This document shows positions 1 to 7,703 of a DNA stretch of 34,034 bases, piece after piece. Both the position numbers and the translations under genes were made by a program. Within the stretch, counting starts at the first letter, position 1. Every line of letters begins with the position of its first letter. Source of the stretch: a candidate division FCPU426 bacterium (GTDB lineage: Bacteria > Oederibacteriota > Muellerivitia > Muellerivitales > Muellerivitaceae); assembly GCA_030041545.1 (NCBI GenBank), contig JASHNQ010000113.1:1-34034 (forward strand). Reading direction: 5' to 3'. A model generated the notes under the pieces. That model was not told where the DNA came from and ran no database searches. It saw only the letters and a program-made list of their open reading frames with translations.

Positions 1-516
1 TCACCAGCCGAGGCGCAAGGTTTGGCGGCACCAGCGCCCGAGAAGGCGCTGGTGCAGGCTCACGACCGCAAACAAATCGAAAAAAGCCGGGACTATCTTT
101 TTAAAGTCCTGGACCGCTTTGCCGACGATCCCAACCTAAGGCCCGCGGTGGGCGGCGAAAAAAAGCCCCGGCCCCTGGTGTTAATGGGTTTTTCCCAGGG
201 GGGTGTCATGTCCTTGGAAGCGGGATTGAACTATAAGGGCAAAATTTCCGCGATCGTTTCCATGAGCGGCTACATGCCCGACCCTTGGGCGACCTTGACC
301 AAGGCCCAAGCGCCTTTTGAAACCCCCATCCTGCTGGTCCACGGCACCCAGGACCAGATTGTTCCGGTCGAAGGATCACGCCAAGCCGCGGAAGCCTTGA
401 AACAAGCGGGGTACCAACCGGTGCTGAAGGAATTCCCCATGCCCCACATGATCACCCAGGAATCCATGGAGGAAGTCTCAAAGTTTCTCCGGCAAACACT
501 GGCCCTGAACCGTTAA
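1..516 (+). CDS. Phospholipase/carboxylesterase-family alpha/beta hydrolase, 5' end outside window
   Basis: The reading frame is open from the first base and a TTG at 22 is only an internal candidate, so the true start lies upstream. The visible part carries the nucleophile elbow G-F-S-Q-G-G (serine codon near 193), a later HGTQDQIVP segment that supplies the acid aspartate, and a C-terminal MPHM segment that supplies the catalytic histidine. Order and spacing fit the small bacterial carboxylesterase/phospholipase family (PF02230-like), cytosolic serine hydrolases acting on short-chain esters or lysophospholipids. Substrate cannot be read from the sequence. No neighbour in the window suggests a pathway. 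Confidence 0.85.
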   Translation, partial: SPAEAQGLAAPAPEKALVQAHDRKQIEKSRDYLFKVLDRFADDPNLRPAVGGEKKPRPLVLMGFSQGGVMSLEAGLNYKGKISAIVSMSGYMPDPWATLTKAQAPFETPILLVHGTQDQIVPVEGSRQAAEALKQAGYQPVLKEFPMPHMITQESMEEVSKFLRQTLALNR

Positions 517-570
517 CACCCTTTTCCAGCGCGGTATTGCCAAAACTTTGATAGTGCGTCAGCTTCAAAA

Positions 571-662
571 TTCCCCACTTTGAAAAAGGGGGGATTAGGG
601 GGGTATTAGCCTTTGACGACAAGACTCACTCCCCCTTTATCCCCCTCTTTCAGAGGGGGAAA
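571..662. repeat. G/C-run inverted repeat, dispersed intergenic type
   Basis: The 284-bp gap before htpX contains a left arm with AAAAAGGGGGGATTAGGGGG and a right arm with TCCCCCTTTATCCCCCTC, roughly inverse complements, plus a short CCCCCTCTTTCAGAGGGGG hairpin. It resembles the G-run/C-run palindromic repeats scattered in many bacterial genomes. No gene is visible in the gap. It could act as terminator of the upstream hydrolase gene. Confidence 0.55.
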
Positions 663-800
663 AGAAAGCACGCCATCAAACTGATCCACTACCGGAACTT
701 TTTGCGTCTTGAAAACCCAGCCTTGGATGAGTAACTTAACCGCGTTGATTTTTCACCCGGTTCATCGTCCTAGTTCAATCCCTTTTTTGGAGGAAGAAAC

Positions 801-1715
801 ATGGTGTGGTTTCGACGCATAGGCTTGTTCCTGATCGTCAATTTGCTGGTGATGGTGACCATCAGCGTCCTCGTCCACGTCCTCGGCCTCGACGGCTTTT
901 TGTCCCGCAACGGGATGGATTATCCCTCGCTGATGGTTCTCTGCCTGGTTTGGGGGATGGGCGGTGCCTTTTTTTCCCTGATGATTTCCCGCTGGATGGC
1001 CAAAGCATCCATGGGGGTGCGGGTTTTGGACCCGAATAACCCGGGAGGGGCCGAGGAAAGGTGGCTGGTCCAGACCGTCCACGGGCTGGCCCAAAGGGCG
1101 GGGCTATCCACCATGCCGGAAGTCGGCATCTACCAAAGCCCGGACCCCAACGCCTTCGCCACCGGGCCCGGCCGGGGCAGCGCCTTAGTGGCCGTTTCCA
1201 GCGGCCTTTTCGGCGCCATGAACCACGACCAGATGGAGGCGGTCCTCGGCCACGAAATGACCCATATCACGAACGGCGACATGGTCACCATGACCCTCAT
1301 CCAGGGCGTGGTCAACTCCTTCGTGTTTTTCCTGGCCTGGGTCATTTCCATTCTCCTCACCCAGGGCAACAGCAATGACCGCCGCGGCGGCAATTACATG
1401 GCCCAGTATTTCGTCCGGCAGCTGCTGCAAATCGTCCTGGGGCTTTTGGGATTCATGGTGGTCATGTGGTTTTCCCGGTGGCGGGAATACCGCGCGGACG
1501 CGGGCGGCGGGCGGTTGACCAACCGGCACCGGATGGCGGACGCCCTGAGGGCGCTTCAAAGATATGTGGACCACCCCAAACCGGCCGAACCGGCAGCCTT
1601 GGCGGCTTTCAAGATATCAGCGCCGGGCGGCTCCTTGTTCGCCAGCCACCCTCCCTTGGCCGAACGCATCGCGCGGCTGGAATCGAATTCAAATTCGGGT
1701 GTTATTTCAGAATAA
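801..1715 (+). CDS. htpX: Membrane zinc metalloprotease HtpX
   Basis: A 304-residue M48-family protease of the inner membrane, involved in quality control of misfolded membrane proteins. Two N-terminal membrane segments (about residues 6-30 and 44-63) precede a cytosolic catalytic domain with the zinc motif HEMTH at 151-155 and the third-ligand region WREYRAD with Glu229. Two more hydrophobic segments (about 165-187 and 206-224) lie between them, as in E. coli HtpX. Length is typical (about 290-300). The ATG has a good ribosome site (GGAGG about 8 bases upstream). The gene stands alone and ends at a strong terminator. Confidence 0.95.
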   Translation: MVWFRRIGLFLIVNLLVMVTISVLVHVLGLDGFLSRNGMDYPSLMVLCLVWGMGGAFFSLMISRWMAKASMGVRVLDPNNPGGAEERWLVQTVHGLAQRAGLSTMPEVGIYQSPDPNAFATGPGRGSALVAVSSGLFGAMNHDQMEAVLGHEMTHITNGDMVTMTLIQGVVNSFVFFLAWVISILLTQGNSNDRRGGNYMAQYFVRQLLQIVLGLLGFMVVMWFSRWREYRADAGGGRLTNRHRMADALRALQRYVDHPKPAEPAALAAFKISAPGGSLFASHPPLAERIARLESNSNSGVISE

Positions 1716-1727
1716 CGAATGGCGCTT

Positions 1728-1761
1728 AAAAAGGGCGGCTCCCAAAGAGCCGCCCTTTTTT
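1728..1761 (+). terminator. Rho-independent terminator of htpX
   Basis: Perfect 11-bp stem AAGGGCGGCTC (1731-1741), 5-base loop, complementary arm 1747-1757, then a T run. The A run before the stem makes it potentially bidirectional, so it could also serve the convergent TPR gene. Confidence 0.9.
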
Positions 1762-1826
1762 GTTGGGGGAAGTTTTTGCCTACAATGAAAGCCGTGGATT
1801 TGTAAACCGCATATTTCCGTTTTGCT

Positions 1827-2885
1827 TTAAGGCCAGTTGACGGGAAGGGAAGTTGGGTGAAACCGTGAGCCGGTTTTTGGGTAAGAAGACGCTTTAGGTT
1901 GAATCCGCCCTTTCTTCAGGGCTTCCACATGCAGGTTCTCCCATGCGAAGTTGTTTTTTATCGAGATGGCCTTGGATTTTTTCCACCAGTTGGTGCCTTT
2001 GGCTATGTGGCTTTTTAAAAACTCTATCTCGGCGAACCCCAGCAGCGAATAAATTCTTCCCCTTGTGTCGCCGGTTTTCTTGAATAAATGATCCGCCTTA
2101 TCAAAGGCCAAACGAGCCCGGGGGTATTGGCCCAGCATCTTGTAGGTCGTGCCCAAGGACCAGAGGGTATAGGCGTAGCTGACCCGGTCGCCGATGGTGC
2201 CGTAAAGTCTTTCGGCCTTGCGGTAGAAAGGGAAGGCCCGGTGGAAACGACCGGCCATGCGCTCCACGTTCCCCAGGCCGCAATAGGAATAGGCGATGCC
2301 AAAGGTGTCCTTGAGGGCGCGCATGCGGCGGTTGGCCTCGCGGTAATACTGGCCCGAATCCGCCCAGCGTCCCAGCATGCGGTAAATACCTCCCAAGGCA
2401 CAGCAGGTATAGGCCACGCCCTCCAAGTCCTTCTTGGCTTGGAACATCCGCAGGGCGGTTAAAAGCTCCCTCAAACCCCTCCGCATATCCCCCGCGATGC
2501 GCCAGGTGCCGCCCAAGGCCCAATGGGTGAAAGCCTGGCCCTGGAGGTCCCGCTCCTTTTGATAGGCGGCGAGGGCCTTTTGGAGGACGGCTAGGGCTTC
2601 CCTTGGGCGGCCGCAAGCCCGCGCCGCCAGGGCCCATCCCACTTGGGCGTCCCAACAGGTTTTCCCGTGCTGGTTCCTGAATAGCCTGCCGGCCGTTTGG
2701 TAATGGGCTAAGGATTGGGTAAAGAGGCCTTGGATCCGCTCCACATCCGCTAGGCCCAAATACGCTTCGATTTTTGATTCGGAATCCAGCCCTTTTTTCC
2801 GCAAAAAGCGCAGGTAAAGGGCTTGGGCCTTTTTGAATTGGGAAACGGCCCGGGCCGCTTCGGCTTTGGCTAAGAAGTCGGTCAT
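1827..2885 (-). CDS. TPR-repeat protein
   Basis: About 352 residues, almost all tetratricopeptide-like helical hairpins with a period near 40, longer than the classical 34. Recurrent pieces include ALGGTWRIAGD, ALGGIYRMLGR, GLGNVERMAGR and SLGTTYKMLGQ. TPRs of this kind bind partner proteins; there is no enzymatic domain, signal peptide or membrane segment, so a cytosolic scaffold or regulator is likely. The frame stays open to a TTG at 2957, but the ATG at 2885 begins a sensible helix and I prefer it; neither has a convincing ribosome site. It is divergent from amtB, and no partner is apparent. Confidence 0.75.
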   Translation of the reverse strand: MTDFLAKAEAARAVSQFKKAQALYLRFLRKKGLDSESKIEAYLGLADVERIQGLFTQSLAHYQTAGRLFRNQHGKTCWDAQVGWALAARACGRPREALAVLQKALAAYQKERDLQGQAFTHWALGGTWRIAGDMRRGLRELLTALRMFQAKKDLEGVAYTCCALGGIYRMLGRWADSGQYYREANRRMRALKDTFGIAYSYCGLGNVERMAGRFHRAFPFYRKAERLYGTIGDRVSYAYTLWSLGTTYKMLGQYPRARLAFDKADHLFKKTGDTRGRIYSLLGFAEIEFLKSHIAKGTNWWKKSKAISIKNNFAWENLHVEALKKGRIQPKASSYPKTGSRFHPTSLPVNWP

Positions 2886-2990
2886 CTTTGAAATCCAGTC
2901 CCGGCAGAAGTGAAGTGATGTTACGTGAAAATCCGAGGAGGTATCCGGAAAAACCAATGAAATAGTTCCGTTCGGTTTTTATCCAAAAGA

Positions 2991-3058
2991 AAGTTAGAAA
3001 TCCCCTAACAGAACGCTAACAACATTTAATGAAGAACCTACATTTTATATATATAAAA
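2991..3058. promoter_or_regulatory. Candidate control region between TPR gene and amtB
   Basis: The AT-rich gap 2958-3206 holds two direct CTAACA copies (3005-3010 and 3016-3021) 11 bp apart, one helical turn, with an inverted GTTAG just before. A perfect 16-bp palindrome follows with half TTTTATAT (3043-3058). Direct repeats at 11-bp period are typical of OmpR/PhoB-type regulators. I found no convincing sigma-54 promoter despite the nitrogen genes downstream. Identity of any binding protein is unknown. Confidence 0.35.
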
Positions 3059-3206
3059 ACAAAAAAGAATGTTCAACAATGACACCGTTTTGATCGGTTT
3101 TTGGCGTTTTATGACCCGATTCATGTTCGGGAGGAGCGCCGGGTGATATTACGGCTTCGATTTAGTCGTTCGGTTCAGTTTAGAAAAATCCGGGAGGAAA
3201 AGAGAA

Positions 3207-4604
3207 ATGGGATTTTTTGAAAAGTTGAGGGCTTTATTCAAACGGCGGACCGCCGCATTGGCCGCGGCCGGTTTTTCCGCCCTGGCCTCGGCGGCGGTGT
3301 GGGCCCAGCAGGCCGCGCCCGTGACGACGGCGGCTTCGGCCGGCGCGTCGGCAGCGGCGGCGCCGGTGGTTTCGGCGGGCTCACCACAAGCCATCAGCGC
3401 GGGGGATACGGCCTGGCTGCTGGCCTCGGCGGCGCTGGTGCTTTTGATGACCCCGGGCCTGGCCTTCTTCTACGCCGGCATGGTGCGCAAGAAGAACGTC
3501 ATGGCCACCATCATGCAAAGCTTCATCATGATCGCCCTGATCAGCGTGCAATGGGTCATTTGGGGTTACTCCCTGGCCTTCGGCCCCGGCAAGAGTTTCC
3601 TGTTCGGGGGCCTGGATTGGCTTTTCCTCAAGCACCTGCCGGACGTGAGCCCGCTGGCGCCCACCGTCCCCCATTACGCCTACATGATCTTCCAGGCCAT
3701 GTTCGCCATCATCACTCCGGCCTTGATCTGCGGGGCCTACGCGGAACGCTTGAGCTTTAAGGGCTTCGTCGTGTTTTCCCTCCTTTGGGCCACTTTTGTT
3801 TATGACCCGATTGCCCATTTGGTTTGGGGCGGGGGGTATTTCGGCTCCTTGGGGGCGCTGGATTTCGCGGGCGGAACGGTGGTCCACATGTCCTCCGGTT
3901 ATTCCGCCCTGGCCTTGGCCCTTCTCTTGGGCACCCGAAAGGGATACGGCAAGGAAAACATGCCGCCCCACAACCTCACCCTGGTGCTTTTGGGCGCCAG
4001 CCTGCTATGGTTCGGCTGGTTCGGGTTCAACGCGGGCTCGGCTTGCGCGGCCAACGCCCTGGCCTGCAACGCCTTCGTGACCACCAACACGGCCACGGCC
4101 ATGGCCGCCCTCATGTGGTGCGCGGTCGAGATGGTCCACCGCGGCAAGGCCACCACTTTGGGAGCGGCTTCGGGCGCGGTGGCGGGCTTGGTGGCCATCA
4201 CCCCGGCTTGCGGTTTCGTGGACCTGATCGGCTCGCTGTGGATCGGGGCGATCGTCAGCATCCTTTGCTACACGGCCATTCAAGTGAAAATTAAGCTGGG
4301 TTACGACGATTCCTTGGACACTTTCGGGGTCCACGGGGTCGGCGGCACTTGGGGCGCCCTGGCGACCGGTATTTGGGCGCTCAAGTCCATCAACAGCGGC
4401 GGGGCGGACGGGGTCCTGGCCGGCAACCCGGGCCAGTTCCTGATCCAACTGAAAACCGTGGGATTCACGGCGGTTTATTCCATCGCCCTCACGGTCGTCC
4501 TTTACTTTATCGTCGACAAGACGGTGGGAATGAGGGTCCATCAGAAGGAGGAAGAGTTGGGGTTAGACCTCTCCCAACACGGTGAGGAAGGGTACCACAT
4601 CTAA
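3207..4604 (+). CDS. amtB: Ammonium transporter, Amt family
   Basis: A 465-residue inner-membrane ammonium channel. An N-terminal signal-like stretch (basic MGFFEKLRALFKRR, hydrophobic Ala-rich segment, then AWAQQA-like cleavage region) and an Ala-rich linker precede about eleven membrane helices. Hallmarks: the Amt signature DFAGGTVVHMSSG with the first pore histidine, the MPPHNL loop, FGWFGFNAGSA, and the second pore histidine in FGVHGVGGTWG. A cytosolic tail after the last helix is where GlnK-type PII proteins plug the channel. The ATG has a strong ribosome site (GGGAGGAAA). Next gene downstream is a PII protein, the usual amtB-glnK pairing. Confidence 0.95.
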   Translation: MGFFEKLRALFKRRTAALAAAGFSALASAAVWAQQAAPVTTAASAGASAAAAPVVSAGSPQAISAGDTAWLLASAALVLLMTPGLAFFYAGMVRKKNVMATIMQSFIMIALISVQWVIWGYSLAFGPGKSFLFGGLDWLFLKHLPDVSPLAPTVPHYAYMIFQAMFAIITPALICGAYAERLSFKGFVVFSLLWATFVYDPIAHLVWGGGYFGSLGALDFAGGTVVHMSSGYSALALALLLGTRKGYGKENMPPHNLTLVLLGASLLWFGWFGFNAGSACAANALACNAFVTTNTATAMAALMWCAVEMVHRGKATTLGAASGAVAGLVAITPACGFVDLIGSLWIGAIVSILCYTAIQVKIKLGYDDSLDTFGVHGVGGTWGALATGIWALKSINSGGADGVLAGNPGQFLIQLKTVGFTAVYSIALTVVLYFIVDKTVGMRVHQKEEELGLDLSQHGEEGYHI

Positions 4605-5039
<435 letters not shown>

Positions 5040-5062
5040 AAAAACGCTTTTTATAATAAACT

Positions 5063-5286
5063 TACGGAACTATACACTTGGCATAACTTGGATGTTAAGC
5101 CTTTGCTTTTCCCCCTCTCCCTTGAGGGGAGAGGGCCGGGGTGAGGGGATTTTCGGGAAGTTAAGCCCCCCTCACCCTACCCTCTCCCGCAATGGTTCGA
5201 CAGGGACATTCGGCTGAGCTCAGTCGAAGCCCTCACCATTTGGGGCGAGGGTTTTTTGTAAGTTATGCCAAGCGCATAGTTCCGTA
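5063..5286. mobile_element. MITE-like element with 27-bp terminal inverted repeats
   Basis: A 224-bp non-coding element. Left end 5063-5089 and right end 5260-5286 are inverse complements with 25 of 27 matches (ends read TACGGAACTAT). The interior holds another repeat family (CCCTCTCCC...GAGAGGG...GTGAGGGG, also seen at 12546-12640) and a TTCGACAGGG/CAGTCGAA inverted pair. No transposase is encoded. Short ends, small size and no coding capacity fit a miniature inverted-repeat element; I see no clear target duplication. It fills the gap between glnK and the deacetylase gene. Confidence 0.65.
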
Positions 5287-5307
5287 CTTTTTTAACCGGA
5301 GAATCCC

Positions 5308-6324
5308 ATGCGTCGCCCCCGGCAGGCCGCCCTTTCCCTCGGTTTTTTCATCAGCGCCTCGGCCCTTTGGGCCGGGGGCCCTTTTCCCGAAGTCCAAGTG
5401 GTCCCTTGGAACGGCCACAAAGCCGCCACTTCCTTGACCTTCGACGGCGGCGACCCCTCCCAGCTGGATGTGGCGGTGCCGGAACTCAACCAACGCCATT
5501 GGCACGGCACTTTTTTCCTGATCGCCAACCATATCGTTCGCAAAGACGAATGGCGGAAGGTCCTGGCTTCGGGGCATGAAATCGGGAACCACACCCTCGA
5601 CCACCAACACGCGAAGGAGCTGGCCTCCGCCGACGAAGAATCCCAGGTCGTCGGGGCCCGGCGTGTCTTGCAAAAAGAATTCGGGATACAGGTTTATACC
5701 TTCGCCTACCCTTTCAACGAGACTTCGCCGGGTTTGAAAAAATGGGTGGAAAGCACCCATCTTTTGGCCAGGGGAGGGAATACGGACCGTTACGAAATCA
5801 CCCCGGACCAGGACCCGGATTGGATGGAGATACCGGCCCGTGGGACATTGACGGATATTCCCCTTTCGTCCTACCGGAAATGGATCGATGCGGACTACCG
5901 GAAAGGGGGCTGGTTGGTCTGGGTGATCCACGGATTGGAAGGAACCCCGTCCGGCGGGGAGCCGATCTCTCAAAAGAATTTCGAGGGAATTTTGGATGAC
6001 CTCCAGTCCAAGGACATTTGGGTGGGAACCTTCCTGGAGGTGGGTTCCTATTTCCGCGCGGAAAAAATTTTTGAGCATGCCTCGGTCAAAGAGGTTGATT
6101 CTGAAAAGGACTGGTCTTGGGACCTGCCGGACCATTTTCCGGACCGGGTTTTCCTGAAACTGCGGCTTGTTCCCTCCGGAGAAAGGGGGGTGGGGAAAGT
6201 GGAATTTCGGCAAGACGGGCGCAAGCTTACGCCTGATTCCCAAGGGATTTATACCATCGACTTCAACCTGAAAGGGCTCACCATGCTCGTCCGCCCAAAA
6301 CTTGGCTCTTTAAATTCACTGTAA
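5308..6324 (+). CDS. Secreted polysaccharide deacetylase-family protein with altered metal site
   Basis: A 338-residue NodB-homology (carbohydrate esterase 4) protein exported by a signal peptide (about residues 1-22, ending SALWA). These enzymes remove acetyl groups from peptidoglycan, chitin or other polysaccharides using a bound metal. Motif 1 usually reads TFDDG; here it is TFDGGD (residues 44-49), so the base Asp46 is present but the metal-binding second Asp is Gly47. Motif 2 is intact (NHTLDHQH, His95 and His99). A beta-rich C-terminal extension follows the catalytic domain (after about 260). Activity is uncertain: some family members tolerate substitution here (PdaA has Asn). The ribosome site is weak. 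Confidence 0.85.
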   Translation: MRRPRQAALSLGFFISASALWAGGPFPEVQVVPWNGHKAATSLTFDGGDPSQLDVAVPELNQRHWHGTFFLIANHIVRKDEWRKVLASGHEIGNHTLDHQHAKELASADEESQVVGARRVLQKEFGIQVYTFAYPFNETSPGLKKWVESTHLLARGGNTDRYEITPDQDPDWMEIPARGTLTDIPLSSYRKWIDADYRKGGWLVWVIHGLEGTPSGGEPISQKNFEGILDDLQSKDIWVGTFLEVGSYFRAEKIFEHASVKEVDSEKDWSWDLPDHFPDRVFLKLRLVPSGERGVGKVEFRQDGRKLTPDSQGIYTIDFNLKGLTMLVRPKLGSLNSL

Positions 6325-6512
6325 ACAAAGGCGGCTTTGGGTCTTAAAGTCATAAAAATTGACACACCTGAAAAATTTCAAGGAATTCGGTCATTCCACC
6401 GATCCTTTGGCCTGGCATTTCCCACCGGAAACTGGTTAGAATTCAACGGAGTTTAACACGGCATGGATCGATTTTAGGACGGATAAAAAATTCTTTTTAA
6501 ATCTAAAATTGA

Positions 6513-6527
6513 ATTAAACCGGTTCAA
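6513..6527. promoter_or_regulatory. Probable LacI-family operator
   Basis: Core AACCGGTT at 6517-6524 is a perfect palindrome with the central CG step typical of LacI-family operators, flanked by TTA and CAA. It lies about 45 bp upstream of the lacI-type gene, in an AT-rich promoter-like stretch of the 6325-6571 gap, suggesting autoregulation. Nothing else is recognised in that gap apart from an isolated TTGACA at 6359. Confidence 0.55.
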
Positions 6528-6571
6528 TGCTGGTATTCGACAAAATTGGATTCGCGTGGGGAGGAACTTAA

Positions 6572-7588
6572 GTGGCAACGATCAAAGATGTCGCCAAAAA
6601 GGCGGGAGTGACGATTGGAACCGTTTCCCGTGTCCTTAATAATAAGAAATGGGTCAGCGAGGATTGCCGGAAAAAGGTTTTAGTGGCCATCAAAGACCTG
6701 CACTACAAGCCCCAGGCCCATGCCCGGCGCTTGCGGCAGAAACATTCCCGCATTTGCGGGGTCATCGCGCCCCACCACACGGCCATTTTCCACAGCCCCT
6801 TTTTCACCCGCGTCATGCAGGGATTGGAGGAAGTAGCGGCGGAAAAGCAGTACCGGCTTCTCCTGCATCCCTTGAACGAAACCGCCCGGGCCCAAGTGTC
6901 CTACCGGGCCCTTTTGGGGGACGGGAGCGTGGACGGCATGTTCGTGCTGAACGCGTGGTCCACGGATGCCTCGATCCGGGAACTGGCCGAGGCCAACGTG
7001 CCCTTCGTGCTCATCAACGGGAAAATCACCGGCCAGGAAGACCTGCCTTACGTGGGTTTCGACAACCGGGCCGGGGTGAAAAAGGCCGTCGACCACATGG
7101 TTCAATTGGGCCATGAGCGCATCGGCATCATCAACGGCCGCATGACCACCACCAACGCCTTGGAACGCTTCCAGGCTTTCCAGGAAAACCTGGCCGACCA
7201 CAAGCTGGAATTCCAAAGCGAATGGGTGGCGGACGGCGATTACGAGGAGGAAGGCGGTTATCGCGCGGCCTTGAAGATTTTGTCGGCCGTGCGCCGGCCC
7301 AGCGCCATCCTTTGCGCCAGCGACTTGATGGCCATCGGCGCCATCCGGGCCCTCCGGGAAAAGGGCGTTTCGGTGCCCCAGGACATGTCCATCGTGGGGT
7401 TCGACAACATGGAGGAAGCCGCCTACCACGATCCGGGCCTCACGACCGTGGCCTTCTCGGCTTACGAAATGGGCAAGCTGGCCGCCCATAAAATATTCCA
7501 GCTCATCGCCGAGGAACCCTTGGAGGAAAAGGCCACTATGCTGCAGGCCGAATTGATCGAAAGGGAATCCACCCGGAAGATCAATTAA
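6572..7588 (+). CDS. LacI-family transcriptional regulator
   Basis: A 338-residue repressor. The N-terminal helix-turn-helix (TIKDVAKKAGVTIGTVSRVLN, residues 3-23) and hinge helix region are followed by a periplasmic-binding-protein-like sugar-sensing domain ending in the usual VGFDNMEEA...LTTVAF segment. The start is GTG, with GGGGAGG just upstream. Length is normal. It stands alone between an operator-like site and a strong terminator. No sugar catabolic genes are adjacent, so the ligand and targets are unknown; the deacetylase upstream is the only carbohydrate gene nearby. Confidence 0.93.
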   Translation: MATIKDVAKKAGVTIGTVSRVLNNKKWVSEDCRKKVLVAIKDLHYKPQAHARRLRQKHSRICGVIAPHHTAIFHSPFFTRVMQGLEEVAAEKQYRLLLHPLNETARAQVSYRALLGDGSVDGMFVLNAWSTDASIRELAEANVPFVLINGKITGQEDLPYVGFDNRAGVKKAVDHMVQLGHERIGIINGRMTTTNALERFQAFQENLADHKLEFQSEWVADGDYEEEGGYRAALKILSAVRRPSAILCASDLMAIGAIRALREKGVSVPQDMSIVGFDNMEEAAYHDPGLTTVAFSAYEMGKLAAHKIFQLIAEEPLEEKATMLQAELIERESTRKIN

Positions 7589-7621
7589 GCCCTGATGGTT
7601 CCGTCGAAACGTCTAAAATAA

Positions 7622-7656
7622 GCCCTGAAGCAAACAGTGCGCTTCAGGGCTTTTTT
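7622..7656 (+). terminator. Rho-independent terminator after the LacI-family gene
   Basis: Perfect 10-bp stem GCCCTGAAGC (7622-7631) with partner 7641-7650, 9-base loop, then six T residues. Confidence 0.93.
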
Positions 7657-7703
7657 ATTGGCCGGAAGGGTAACCGCCCCCGGGAAAACCGCGTAATGGG
7701 GAC

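Noticed and set aside
3060-3206. Sigma-54 promoter for amtB
   Set aside because: TTTTGGCG at about 3097 lacks the downstream TTGC element at the right distance.
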